Part shown: one piece after another, positions 24,131 to 36,290 of the stretch
How positions within the stretch are numbered: the first letter of the stretch is position 1
Layout: the number at the start of each line of letters is the position of its first letter
Source: Paraspadella gotoi
Taxonomy: Eukaryota; Chaetognatha
Direction of reading: 5' to 3'
Assembly: GCA_051294375.1 (NCBI GenBank)
Contig: JBJCIZ010000744.1
Coordinates: forward strand, 272,206 to 336,205
DNA: 64,000 nt
Program-made: the position numbers and the translations under genes
Notes under the pieces: model-generated
The model's input: only the letters and a program-made list of their open reading frames with translations
Databases searched by the model: none
Told to the model about the DNA's origin: nothing

Positions 24131-27100
24131 TGTCGCACTCTCTCTCTTTTTCTCAGACCTTGACGACAAGAAAAAAAGGGGAAGCGGCAGAATAATTACA
24201 AAAAAGAAATAATAAAATAAGGAAAAAGAAAGGTGAGAGAAAACAGAGAATTTAGCAAAGGAATTGTCTGCTTTCGCCCCGTACAATTTTTTATTATTCC
24301 TTTTTAAAAAGGTAAGGTGTCAATTAGAAAACAATGGGCAGGGGGTTAGGAGTATTATGAATTTAAAAGATTACCTTAATTAGGGATAAAATTTTATGGT
24401 TACTTTCCGGTTAAAATATTAAATATGAGAGTCCAAAGCTAATGAATTAAATAACAATTTATGGGAGGATGTTTAATAGTAAATTTGAGACATTCACATT
24501 AAATAAATATCCAGTATCGGAAAAAACGGGCTAAACCTGGCACGGCAGTAAATGCGTGAAATAAGCAATGGCAACAATTGCTGTTACTATTGGATGTCTT
24601 ATTTTAAAAGAATCAATGTTAAATCAAGGCATTCGTGTTCCTCCTGCTTGGCAATCCTAGCCTCTGTATATTCCATTCTCTTTCTCTTCCAAGATCTGAG
24701 ATACAAGCTTCTCGTTTTTAGTGATTCTGCGGAAGATTCGACAGTAGAACACAGAACAAGACAATGTCGAAAAAGAGATTGTAAAAGAGAAAGTGGAGGA
24801 AAAATCGGCAAGTATAGTGGCAGCATATAGAGAATTGAAAAATTAGAAAAAAAAAAAATGGATGTAGGCGAAAGAAAATGAAAAAAAAAAATAGGATGAG
24901 TGGAATGACTCTCGATTGGCTAATTCACGATTGGGAAAACAGACCAAAATGAGTCACGTCATTTGAAAAAAGAAGAATAAATGGAAATATATTTTATTGA
25001 TTAATTTAGAGAAATTTATAATTTATAGGACGAAATAAAAGGGAGATTGACTAATCGATTTGACTAAATATATGAAGACATTTTTTTTATATTGGATATG
25101 TGTAGAACTCTTGAAAGAAAACGTGGAAAATTATAGAAACACTGGGAGTGCTGTGAGATCTGTGCTCGGAGTCTTCTTGTAGATCATGGACGTACAGTCT
25201 CAGAACTTATTAGATACAAGGGCGGTGCTCGTGCAAGGAGTGACAGAAAGAGAGAAATGTTTCTCGTGTGTACGTTTGTGGAAGATCCATCGATCGACGT
25301 AAGGACCCTCTCGTGATAAGTCGGGAACTCTAATGCGGGCGCGAGAAAGCGTTCAACAAGGAAGTTATATGTTTAAAAGAATTCTCAAGAAAGAAAAGTT
25401 AAGTATTGAAAGAAAACAATGTGGTGGGATTTATAAGAAAAAGAAAAGTATTAGTATACACAAGTGTGAACTGGAATGGAGAAAAAGATTAAGACTGGAG
25501 AAGTGATTAACATCCACAGCTGGACCAAAGATGGATTGAGGAGTATATTTAAAAAAAGACAATGTGTAGCATAGACTGAAGGTGAATACAGAACAATACA
25601 GGAAGAAAATTTAACTCAAAAGTATGAAATAAACTACATAATTAAAGAGAAAGAAGAAAACACTCAAAATAATACAAGTGTAGATAACTTAGAAAGAAGT
25701 CAAAGACTCGACCAGAAAAGCTTGCTAATTCAAGGAAACCAGAAGGGACCCAAGCCAGCATCGGCAGGCATTATGTATTGAAAAGCATACACAAGAACAA
25801 GGATAGAGCCACGTAAAAGTTAAAGAAAAAATTATAAAAAGAATAAAAAAGCAAAGGGAATAATTGAAATTTGCTGAAGTTTGCAAGGATTGCAAGAAAG
25901 AACAGCATAAAAAAGTCAGTAACGAACATATGAAACAAGAAACCGCAGAAAAATTATAAGTCATCCGGAGCTTACGTGAATGGAAAGTAATATGTGTGTT
26001 TAAATTGCAAAATACAAGTAAAAATTTTCAAATGCCATGTAACCCGAGTGAGATCTGCGCGCTCTAGGGTATGCATAAGAAGGATAGGCTATGAATACAT
26101 TGATAGTGAGAAGTGATAATAAATCATGGAGGTAACATATGTCCTCCGAAGTGTTATGAGTAAAGTGATGTAAGATTTAACGGTCTTGAACCTAGCGTTA
26201 GTGTGAGTTCTTTTAAAAGAGCCTTCATTTCGGGATAAACTGTAGGCGCCACAAAGGAGGAACGCGGGGAGCCGACTGAGCGTCTCAGTGCATGAATGAC
26301 CCGTACCACTCGCACAGTATGGAGGCGAGGGGAAAACATTAAAGGGCGCCCATTGGGTGCGCAACTGCTGCTAGCCCGGGGATTCTCCTGGTCGCGCGTG
26401 CAGAGGATTGACGCGCATATGATGATCTCCACTGTTCGCGTCCAAAGTCTGGGGAGAATCGAATGGATTCATGAAGAATTCGGGGCGCCAAGACTCTCTC
26501 AGGTCGACGACGCCTCCGACCGGTGGGACCGAGTCGCTTTGCCCGAAAAGAGACGCCTAGCGACATGCCTTTTAGCGCGTCGGAACCTGGACGGAGGAAA
26601 CAGTCGCTTGTCCGTGGCGGAAAGCGCAGGGCGACAGACGTGCCGCGCGTTCTGAGGAGAAGCAGAGAGAAGTCCCTCGTTGCTGCAAGGTAGAGTACGT
26701 GATGAGACATAAACGCGCGTAGAGAGGAGGAGATGGAAATTTATGGAGAAAACGCAGAGAAGGTGAGCGGAGAGAAAAAGGAGGTCAAGACGCGCGCGAG
26801 GAAATGGGCGGACAACAAGAGATCGGATTACCGAAGTCTGATCGGGAGGAAAAGGGAGGAGAGAGGAGGAGAAGAAGAAAGGGAGTGAAGGAGGAGGAAG
26901 AATGGTAGGCGGAGGGCGGCAGAACAGAGCGTGTGCTCCAGAGGAAGAGTAAGGCTAGTAGGTGAGAGCAAGTATCGCGGGTTCATAATCGGAAGGACAA
27001 GAGGAGCAGAGGAAGGAGAGTGCAGCACAGTAGGCGAGAGAGAGGAGGAGTATGAGCAGAGATAGAGAGGAAAGAGGGGCGAGGAGAACGACGGGATGAA

Positions 27101-27285
27101 GTGCGAAAGAACTGCGGCCGGATAGCGAAGTGGCGATCGTTCTTTTTGCGCCCTTATTATTCTCTGTTCATACACGCGTCTTATCAGACTCTCCGGGGAA
27201 TGTTAATCCTCGTATTTTTTAGTACTCGTTTCAAGATGTTAATGGTTAAGAACGGGAATGTCGAAAGGAGATTAGTTGTCCAGGA
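24130..27285. other. No gene recognised
   Basis: AT-rich up to 26000, then mixed with a GC-richer patch at 26230-26720. Open frames in that patch (for example 26296-26655) do not resemble a known protein and overlap an opposite-strand frame of equal length, so I do not call a gene. Confidence 0.5.
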
Positions 27286-27289
27286 TATA

Positions 27290-27543
27290 GGCGGTTTTAG
27301 GATTAAGGTTAAGTATTAAGATATAATTATTTAGTTAGGAATTTAGGTTATGAGGCTAATCATGTAGAGGGACTCTGTACGGGCAGACTTGGGTTCTCTA
27401 GAATGGTTAGCGGTTCGGTGGGTTAAGGGGTGTGCTCGCATTATGCGCGCTCGTACAGAGTGTCCTAGGACAGGTGTTAAAAAGCAGTGTTAGAGGTTAG
27501 AAACTTAGGTTCTGGGACGCTTTTGGGGAAAAGATGAGTCGCC
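27290..27543. mobile_element. Telomere-like-core TIR element, degraded copy
   Basis: Core fragments GGATTAAGGTTAAGTATTAA and the right end TGGGACGCTTTTGGGGAAAA correspond to 13400-13621. The left end is lost. Confidence 0.4.
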
Positions 27544-29106
27544 TTTTATCTGGCGGCAGGTGGTGAGCGCTCGGTGACATCCAAAATCGCCGCCTAAATA
27601 GACTTTAAAAACTTTGGTGAGAGCAAAGCACGAAGAATATATTGTCTTTTTTTTGAATGATTGGCGCAGGACCAAGATTTCCGTCATGAGATGATGAACT
27701 TGAAGAGTGCGAAAAGAGCTTCCTCATAAGTCATGGCCAATGCGGAATTTTCAAGATCCTCAATATTTTATATTTAATAAATTACGTGTGCAGATATAGA
27801 AGAGCGACCACGTTTGATACTAATAAAATTTACACATTAAAATATACAAAAACGACACTATCCTCTTATCTCTGACCCGCGTTTTGTAGCTCTCAAGTAT
27901 TCTTGTTTAGTAGCTCCAGTCTTGCAATTCTCGCAATCGTAACGACATTTTCATAGTCATTCCTAAATCTGTTGAAATACAGACACTGAGTCTCAACAAT
28001 CAGCCGCTCTCGCCCGAATGAAACTGGGAATAACCTATTTGGACCAGATGCTCGTACAGAGTTGAATGGTAGTTCCCTGACATTCGCTTCTCAAAGAAAG
28101 GTCTGATTTTAATGACTAAAAGGCTGCACCTTTTTGTCATGAACTACTTCAAGCATTTCTCTGTTCTCTGCAGGAATGTCGAAAAGGTCGTGTCTTACCT
28201 TCCGATATCATCTTACTCTAAATGGGCCTAGAGAATTCAGGTCTCGAATATAGGGATGTAGTTTTGAGGAGGAGGAGGACAGGAGTGAGAGAGGAAAGAG
28301 TGGCATGTGGGGTGAATGCTAGTGTGATGATAGAATTTGAGTAAGTGGAAAGATAGAAGAAGGAAAGACAAGAGATGAAGAGAAGGAGATAAGAATAGAA
28401 AGAGAACGATAAGGAAAGAAAACAAAATGATATATAAAGAAGACCGTAAAAGAAGAAGGATGACTAGAAAAAAAAGACGAAAAGAAAAAGAATACAAAAA
28501 CTCGGAAAGCCATGTAAAAACAAGATTTCGCTAGAGGTTTAACATTACCACTATGACTCCCGATATACAAATGTCTGCCATATACAGAGAGATGAGTTCA
28601 TACCGTGGTGAGACCACGGGTTAGAGAACCCAAAAAGCAAGCCGAGACAGTAGACAGTAACCGACCCAAGTGCAGGACCTGAACGAGATCTATTAGAAAT
28701 GATAAATAAGAACAGAAAAACAGTGGAAAATGAGCAGAGAGAAAAAACCCGTTTGAGAGAGAGAGCGCAAGGAGTAAAGTATTTACATAACGAAAAAAAA
28801 ATTATTAAAAAAATAATTACAAAATTACAAATGTGAAGAATATTAAAGTATGTATATTTGCTCCATAGTCTCGCTAGGCAAAAAGACAGGGGCATTCATT
28901 GACAAAACATCATATATGAACAATTATAATTAATGCTTATTATATGCACACACTCATGAATAGGCACTTCATAAAGATGGACGAACTCGGGTATATTTAT
29001 ATTCAGATCCGCTCGGAACAAAGATATTGCGCGCGTGCGTCTACGCTCTGGAGTCTAGTATTGGGTGGACAGGCAGACAAGATCATCGACCGTCGCCTCG
29101 TTTGTC

Positions 29107-29452
29107 GGGCTTGCTCGGTTTTTTCCAGAACGCTGGTTCCATTTCGTTCTTTAAATATCTCCGGTGAGCGTGTAATTTTTTAACCTTATTGAGTGTGCTA
29201 AATTAGATCTCCCTCTGTCTTAAAATTTGAAATCATCTAGAAGTCTTATCAGCTATGCTCAACTATGAATCCGCAAGACTTCGCTCGCTCTCTACTAGCT
29301 TAATCTCTTCAATGTTAAACCTTAGCTCCATATAATATTCCTCAATTACGCGATCATGCATTCTCACATTAAACAACCTTATAGTTGGATAAATTCCAAA
29401 AATTAATACTAAATTCCATAATTTAAATTGAAAAGTTTTGGGTAAATAATGA
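29107..29452. mobile_element. Telomere-like-core TIR element, degraded copy
   Basis: Left end GGGCTTGCTCGGTTTTTTCC then AGAACGCTGG, right end AAAAGTTTTGGGTAAATAAT. The core no longer shows a clear telomere-like pattern. Corresponds to 14853-15107. Confidence 0.4.
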
Positions 29453-29584
29453 ATATGTGGCTCTCATCAGACACATTAACCTGTAGAGAGAGTACAAACA
29501 TAGTCGAGAATTTACTTATATTAACGAACTAATTGTAAAAGCAAACAATAGATAACAAACGCGTTACTGTCTCTGGCACGTGTC

Positions 29585-31510
29585 AAGCCGCGCTCAAATT
29601 TAGTCACGTGCGGTAGTTTTGGGCCCCGAATTGCTTGCAAGCGGCGTTACAAAGACAGGGCCGGCCGCTAGTCGGATTTCCCACGGCAACTATACAATAA
29701 AGAAGGACACGCTGGCCAGGCCTTAGCAACGTCAAAGGCATACTCCAGAAGCGTGACGAAATAATGAAACAGCATGCTAATGTTCGCAGCGATATAATAT
29801 TTAACCAGAAACCTTATATACAGATAAGAAGAAGAAAGCCACAAGGGAATAAACTTTCTCTGTCTGTTTGAGCGAAGATAATCCGAGCACCTGCTGAGCC
29901 GCGCTCCGATTGTAGTTGCATAGCCTCCCTGCGCGCACTCCGTCTCGCTTCCTCCCATCTTCAAATGTACGAAGTGATCGGAGGCCTTTCTATAACACCT
30001 AGACAAAAGCACTGAAAAGTTTAATTTTGAATGTAATAGTAAGGAACATTTTGGTGGGGAAGAAAGAGTGTAGAACAAATCTTAAAAAATTATATAGTCA
30101 GGGCAATATAGCTGGGGGGTACTTCAGTTTATGTATAATGATATGGTGGTTATTAATTTTCGTTAGTTAATATATAGTACTGATGCGAGACAAATGAAAA
30201 AATTATTCATAAACATAATTAACAGTATACTAGTTTTCCATATATACTTAAAGAAGATCTCCGGCCATCTCTCTAAAATGGTAATTATAGTTTACTGTTG
30301 CTGTATACGACAAAATCATATATATTTCGGATCGGATTACGACCTATCCTTGCTTCCTCTGGATAGTATCGAAATGTGTAGAAACCAGTCTGATACGATC
30401 GAATATAAAGTAGATGCGTAGTAGTGTAGGGTACCCTCGGATATTAGAGATGGTGAGAAGTGGGTCATTTGTGATAGCTTTATGTCTGGAAACAACTCGT
30501 TCCTGTGAGTATAAAGTAAATGCAGAACTGGTTTATATCCTTTTTTCATATATTTCCTTTTCACTTATTATGTACATTATATATGTTAATAAATTTATCA
30601 TCTAATATTTCCGATATAATTGATAATACTATAATATTAATATAAAAAATAGTAATTTGTTAGATTTTAAAAATGACATCATCGCTACCTTCGCGCAAAA
30701 GAGTCTGTCAGTTCCACCAGCAGCCTCTGGTCGGAGATTGCTCAGCCATGGTGACCGAGGTTCCATCCCTCACTCTCCGCAACTTAATTCTAATTCAGCC
30801 ACAGGAAGTCAAATTCGGTTCCAAAGACATCTCGGTTGATCTCTGAAAATGCTCTCGAACAGAAGCTACGATTATCCAGGAAGCGGAAGACAAGACAAAA
30901 GAAAAAAGAAAAAGGAAAAAAAAGCACATAAGTGCAACCGGCGTCCGTCGCGGGAAGTGTGCTCCAGAATTACGGCGTTCAAACGAATTTCCTTGATCGT
31001 GCTGACCAGAATTGTAGTGAAAGTGCACCGACAGGCCCGAGATGTACTAACCGACGTGAAAAAGAACGTACGCAGAAAGACAAGTGTGTGCCGAGCAGGA
31101 AGAGAGTAGATCGTATAGTCGTCAGAAGTCTTCGGATAAGTGTCCGACGCGCCGTCGGATTCTCCATGGACCGTTCGTCTCCGAAGAGAGACTATGGAGC
31201 TGTGTCGCGGAGCGGTAATCGCAGGCAGACCGCCAGCGGCTGTGGGACCATGCTTTTCCTTCTTCTTTTCAAACTCTGTAGAAACCGGCTATATGCGTAT
31301 ATATCGTGGAGGACGTCCTCTCGAGACTGGAACACAGGAAATGGAACTGACGCGGCATGGGCTTTTCTCGAACGCGGCGATTGATAGCAATCTAGATTTT
31401 AAATGAGTGAATGAATTAGAAATGACTTTTCCTTCGATGTGATTTGAATGAATTGAATGCTGTATAGTAGATTATGTGAATCGATGATATGAAAAGGAGT
31501 GTAAATAGAC
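29585..31510. other. No gene firmly recognised
   Basis: AT-rich to 30650, then a more balanced stretch 30660-31390 with overlapping open frames in several phases. A 57-codon ATG frame at 30673-30846 is noted among the findings. Nothing matches a known family. Confidence 0.4.
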
Positions 31511-31511
31511 G

Positions 31512-31555
31512 TTTCTCTCTCTCTCTCTCCNNNNNNNNNNNNNNNNNNNNNNNNN

Positions 31556-31588
<33 letters not shown>

Positions 31589-32122
31589 AAGTGACGGAAA
31601 CCAGAAAAAAAAAGAGGTAAAATATGGAAAGCGCTAATAGGAAGACAAAGAGGAAACTTGTGAAGGAGATGGAAAATCGGAAAGGGAAACGTGTCACGTT
31701 TGTCACGTTTGTCACGTTTGTCACTCGCTATTAAGGACGACAGGCGCTTGCTTCGACAACAGGCGTGTGAAATGAAGGCGATGCTTGCGATGGAGGCGAT
31801 GCTTGCAATGAAGGCGATGCTTGCAATGAATCTACAGTGATGGTCGCTTTAGCTCGTCGTTTTATCGTTTTTAAACAGTTTTTAAAGCAAATCAGCAGAG
31901 AGCTGCTACAGCATTACAGCATTACAGCATTAGCTTCACATTGTCCGAAGAGAAAGTTACGTTAAGGTCAAGCGAAAAATTTAAGAGAGAAAAAGAATGA
32001 AAGAAAGAAAAATAAGCAAGAAAGCGAGAAAGCAAGAAAGCCAAAAAAGAAAGAAGGAGAAAGAAAGAAGGAATGGAAAAAATAAAGAGAGAGAGAAAAA
32101 TAGAAAGAGATGGAATGGGAGG

Positions 32123-32211
<89 letters not shown>

Positions 32212-32594
32212 ATAAAAACTTCTCAAATTGATAAGAGCAGAGGAGAAAAGAGCCGAACGGAAAGCCATGGCGCCTGGCGCCTCAAGAAAACTCCGTCGAC
32301 TTAACTCGTGTGAGAGAAAAACCCAGAAGTGACTGTGACGAAACGAAAGTCGGTGAGACTCATACGTCAGGTCACTCTCTCTCACTCTCTCTGACTCTCT
32401 CTCCCTCTCACTCTATCTCTCTCCCTCTCTCTCTCTCTCTCTNNNNNNNNNNNNNNNNNNNNNNNNNTTTTCTGTCTCTTCTCTTTCTCCCGAATCTAAT
32501 TAAGGATTGACGAAGAGGCGCTGGTTCGTTTACCATTTACGTCTGTCTTATTCCGTAATCGGAAGGAATTAGATGTGATTCATCGTTGGAGTTT

Positions 32595-32637
<43 letters not shown>

Positions 32638-32638
32638 C

Positions 32639-32673
<35 letters not shown>

Positions 32674-32848
32674 TCGGAGAGAAGGGCGATGCATGAGACA
32701 GGTCCATTGCCTCAGTCGTTACGACCGAGGATCAGACTTTAGTTTCTTATTCGCCACAGCGTATGCACTGTTTGCCCGACGCGTAGGCGGATCAGGCGCC
32801 CTTCGTTGCTCAAGAGAAATTTTTTTGTGCTGTGCTTTCTTTTCTCCC

Positions 32849-32880
<32 letters not shown>

Positions 32881-32912
32881 TACTCTCTCTCTCTCTCCTC
32901 TCTCCTCGTCCT
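31512..32912. repeat. Cluster of GA/CT microsatellites and short tandem repeats
   Basis: (TC)n-gap-(GA)n at 31511-31585, GTCACGTTT x4 at 31689-31724, a 21-bp AATGAAGGCGATGCTTGC-type repeat x3 at 31772-31830, CAGCATTA x3 at 31911-31932, (GA)n at 32128-32208, CT tracts at 32361-32442, GA at 32598-32672, CT at 32848-32903. Two 25-N gaps lie inside. No gene. Confidence 0.85.
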
Positions 32913-33049
32913 CATCCGCGGGCGCGTGATCTAAATTAACGCGCCAAATTACCGCTCGGGCGACGCCGAAATGCGTCGCAGCGTCCTGCGTCGCAGCGTC
33001 GCAGCGTTCCACCCACTGCGTTCAGTCACGAGTCCAGATTTCAAGATAA

Positions 33050-36000
33050 AAAAAAAAAATGGACGAAAAATGAAAAGCGATTCGGCTAGACTCTTTATTA
33101 GCAATTTATTGCGATTCATTTGCGCCCCTTAGTGTCAACTTATTGCACTGAGATTCCCCATCCATTGGTAATCGATTGTCTTCTAAATGATCTGGCGATG
33201 GCTTAGTTTCTACTTGACTGTCAAAAGAGCGGTTCTAAAACCTTTGTGACCTTTTAACGGCGTAATATATTCTGCATTTGAGCTGACAGTCTGTAAATTT
33301 CAACATAATCATTTTGTTTTCGGTATTCTACTAGTAGACTGGGCGAATAAACCGAATAATTATGTCTACTTTCAATTCATGTAGATTGTATAGGGGGATG
33401 TACATGTACGAGTGAGGCACCAAGAACAAAAAAATTATCCTTGAGTGACCAAACAAGATATTTAGAATACTGAGATAATATAGATTAACTAGTATAAAAA
33501 TATTTTGTTCATATATCTCGGGAACAGAAGTGAGCAAATATATATATAGTTAGTAATTTGCTTATAAAATAGAAATTTTAAAATAATTTATTTAAAAATT
33601 TATAGAATCAGATCTTTATAAAAAGTTAAATCAAAAAGTTAAGACACAGTTATCTAAAATCAAGTGTATGTAATTTTGCAGAGCATTTAAACAGGGAAAA
33701 AATGTAAAAATTCAGGATTTTTTATTCTCTTTTATAGAAACTATATATTATAAAACGTTATAAAAATATAATAAATATATTTAAAAAAATTTTTTTTAAA
33801 TGTTTTTATGCGAATCCAAATCTGTTCTTCTTAAAATGAAGAGAAAATATTTGAAATTTTGTGAGATTTTTTAAGGGATATTACTACATAAAATAATTGA
33901 AGTTTTACATACTGTTAGTGCTTAAAAAAAATGGTTTAAGGGTTTTTTGAAAATTTATTAGATACTTGTCCATCTAAGCAGCAAAAAATAATGTTCAGAT
34001 AGCGCGAGTATAAATATCAAGAAAATAAGACATAAAGACAATCTTGTGCCTCCTAAATTTCTGAAACACATGTAAAGACTAGTCCTAAGATCAAAAAATT
34101 AAAAAATTGCTAGGGCAAATTTTGCCCGTTCCTAGTCAGATTATATGCGAATAAGATGCATAAGAAATATCGATAAAAATAGCAATGTTAAAAAATACAA
34201 ATAAAATTGGTAGTATTAGTGTAATTTGTAAAGGATAGTAGCTAAATCCAAGTATTTAAAACTCTTTTGCAACTAATAAATATAGAAAACGTTGTATTAA
34301 ATAATTTAAATATTATAAAAAATTGTATTTTTGGAAAATACCACAAATACAAATAAAGGCGGAAAGGATGTTTCAGTCAAATAGGTTAAAAATCAAGCAT
34401 AGCCAGAGCTCACGTATCACAGTATATACGCTCGAGATATATCACTGTGTTGTCCAATGTAAAAAAGTGTGCACACCTGTGGCGTCTTATCTGACCCATT
34501 CAATATAGCTATTACAAGATCGGTTTTTAAGGGATTGCATATTTCTTTAGCAACACAGACACAAAATTAAAGCCGAAACAGAAACATATCTTGGCTAAGG
34601 GTGATTAGAAAACTAATTCATAGTAAACATTTATGATCTGGTGTCTTTACGTCCTGCAAATGGGCGCTACACGCAACTTATAAGACTCACCAAGCAATAT
34701 CAAATAAATTATTAAAAGGTTTTGTCTTAGCTGTACCAGCATACTCACCTATGGCAATCAGAAAGAGGCATCAGACACACCATCTACCCTTCAGAAACGA
34801 TGTCTACCCTCACAACTAGTAGATGTTGAGGGCCCTTAGCTCTACATGTGGGACGATAGATCATTTATGTGTTCGCGAATGTCTTCCTCAGTGGACTTGG
34901 AGTTGAGCAGATAAGAACATTAAAGATGTCACTCACGATGGCTTAGTTCCCAGTTACCTGACCAGCCTAACTTATATGTATGTACTTTGTAGAGTATTGA
35001 AACAGGCTAACATCCATCTTCTCTATAATATTTCAAAATTAATGCACAATGATAAAACAGCATAAGCACCTCGATAACACAAACAACTTTCTCAACGTCG
35101 CTCATACGAGCTCGGCTAAAACTGCGAGACACTTAAAAATGTGAAACGGTGCCGGTATAAAACAATAAAAAAAGAGTTAGAACCTGTGAGAAACGGAGCG
35201 TTAGTGCAAGGACAGGGAGGTTCCTTTTGAAATGCACCATTCTTCACTATTTTCCATAAGCGCACGAGGCAGCCTCATATTCTGTGCGCCAGCGTCGTAG
35301 AGGGTGCGAAGAGACTTGCGCTTGGTACCCACGGGGATGCGTGCGAGACCCCGCGCGTTCACAAAGACACAGCGCAAGTTTGGCTACACAGAGATGCTAT
35401 GCTTCTTGCGGTATAGCCATTATAACATCTACGTATTACGAATGATGTTCTGATTCATACTAAATATTATATTATAGAGAGCAGCGAGATTGCATACCAA
35501 ATGACATTGAAAGTTCACCTCCCAAACCCTATTATATGTGAAATATTAATAATGCACTAATATTATTTATATAATTTAAATAATATATAAATCTTGATAA
35601 AAACAAATCACAAATATATATACGTCCATTAAAAAAGTAATATTCAGAGATTATGTGGCGACATGAATTCACTATTGAGATTAGACGTTATTAGCCCGCA
35701 CTTTTGTGAGAGGCTCTATGTTTATTTATACTATTGAGAGTTATATTACCTGTTAACGTCCATTGTTCACAATTGACTATATAGGGCTATAATAGTTAGA
35801 CAAGGAAGGGATTAAATTAGCGTCGTGAGGTAATACCTTTAATATTGACTCATGCTCTCAGAGGACATATATGAATGTACAGAAGTATTATAGTATTTTA
35901 TCATTGGTTTACGTTATATAAAGTATGCACACCTTTGTGTTTACTTTTCTCATCTGTTGTTAAATAATGGCTATTAATATACGAAAACGTATCCATATAG

Positions 36001-36290
36001 AGTTGAATTTTATATTGATATATTAACAGAGAATCAGTAGTAGGTAGAAGCATAACTGGCAGTTATCTCCGTACTCTCCGAATCAATTGGCAGTAGAATC
36101 TCAACTATGAACAAATCCGAGGAAACTAAATAAGTTCTTCATAGACACTCGAACAAATATTCAGAGGTGTGTATATGAGAATTTGTGTTCTGCCAGTACT
36201 CTCTTTCCTGTCGCGACGTATCGCTATTATTCTGCTCTTGGGTTTACTTATTTCTCTTGAGTACTTGCGAGCGTTCAAGAGTGTATGATT
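33050..36290. other. AT-rich sequence without recognised genes
   Basis: Mostly AT-rich with stops in all frames. Contains one copy of a dispersed repeat (33800-34010). Nothing else recognised. Confidence 0.5.
33800..34010. repeat. Dispersed ~200-bp repeat, copy 1
   Basis: GCGAATCCAAATCTGTTCTT, GGATATTACTACATAAA, and ACTTGTCCAT...AAGCAGCAAAAA then AATAATGTTCA are shared in order with 38564-38752. Likely part of an interspersed element; ends not defined. Confidence 0.7.

Larger units (their letters stand above)
27290..29585. repeat. Degraded third copy of the palindrome 2 right arm
   Basis: Follows the order of 13400-15190 in the same orientation: telomere-like stretch, GGGACGCTTTTGG (27514), the CACGAAGAA...CATGAGATG segment (27629-27690), GGTCTGATTTTAATGACTAAAAGGCTGCACC (28099), CAGTAACCGACC (28656), TTTTTTCCAGAACGC (29118), and AAAGTTTTGGGTAAATAATG (29431). 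Copies are interrupted by many small insertions. Confidence 0.7.

Noticed and set aside
26296-26655. 119-codon open frame in a GC-richer patch
   Set aside because: No recognisable motif, and an equally long frame lies on the opposite strand. It probably reflects composition.
31689-31932. CRISPR-like short repeats
   Set aside because: Units are direct tandem 8-21-mers without unique spacers, in a eukaryotic context.
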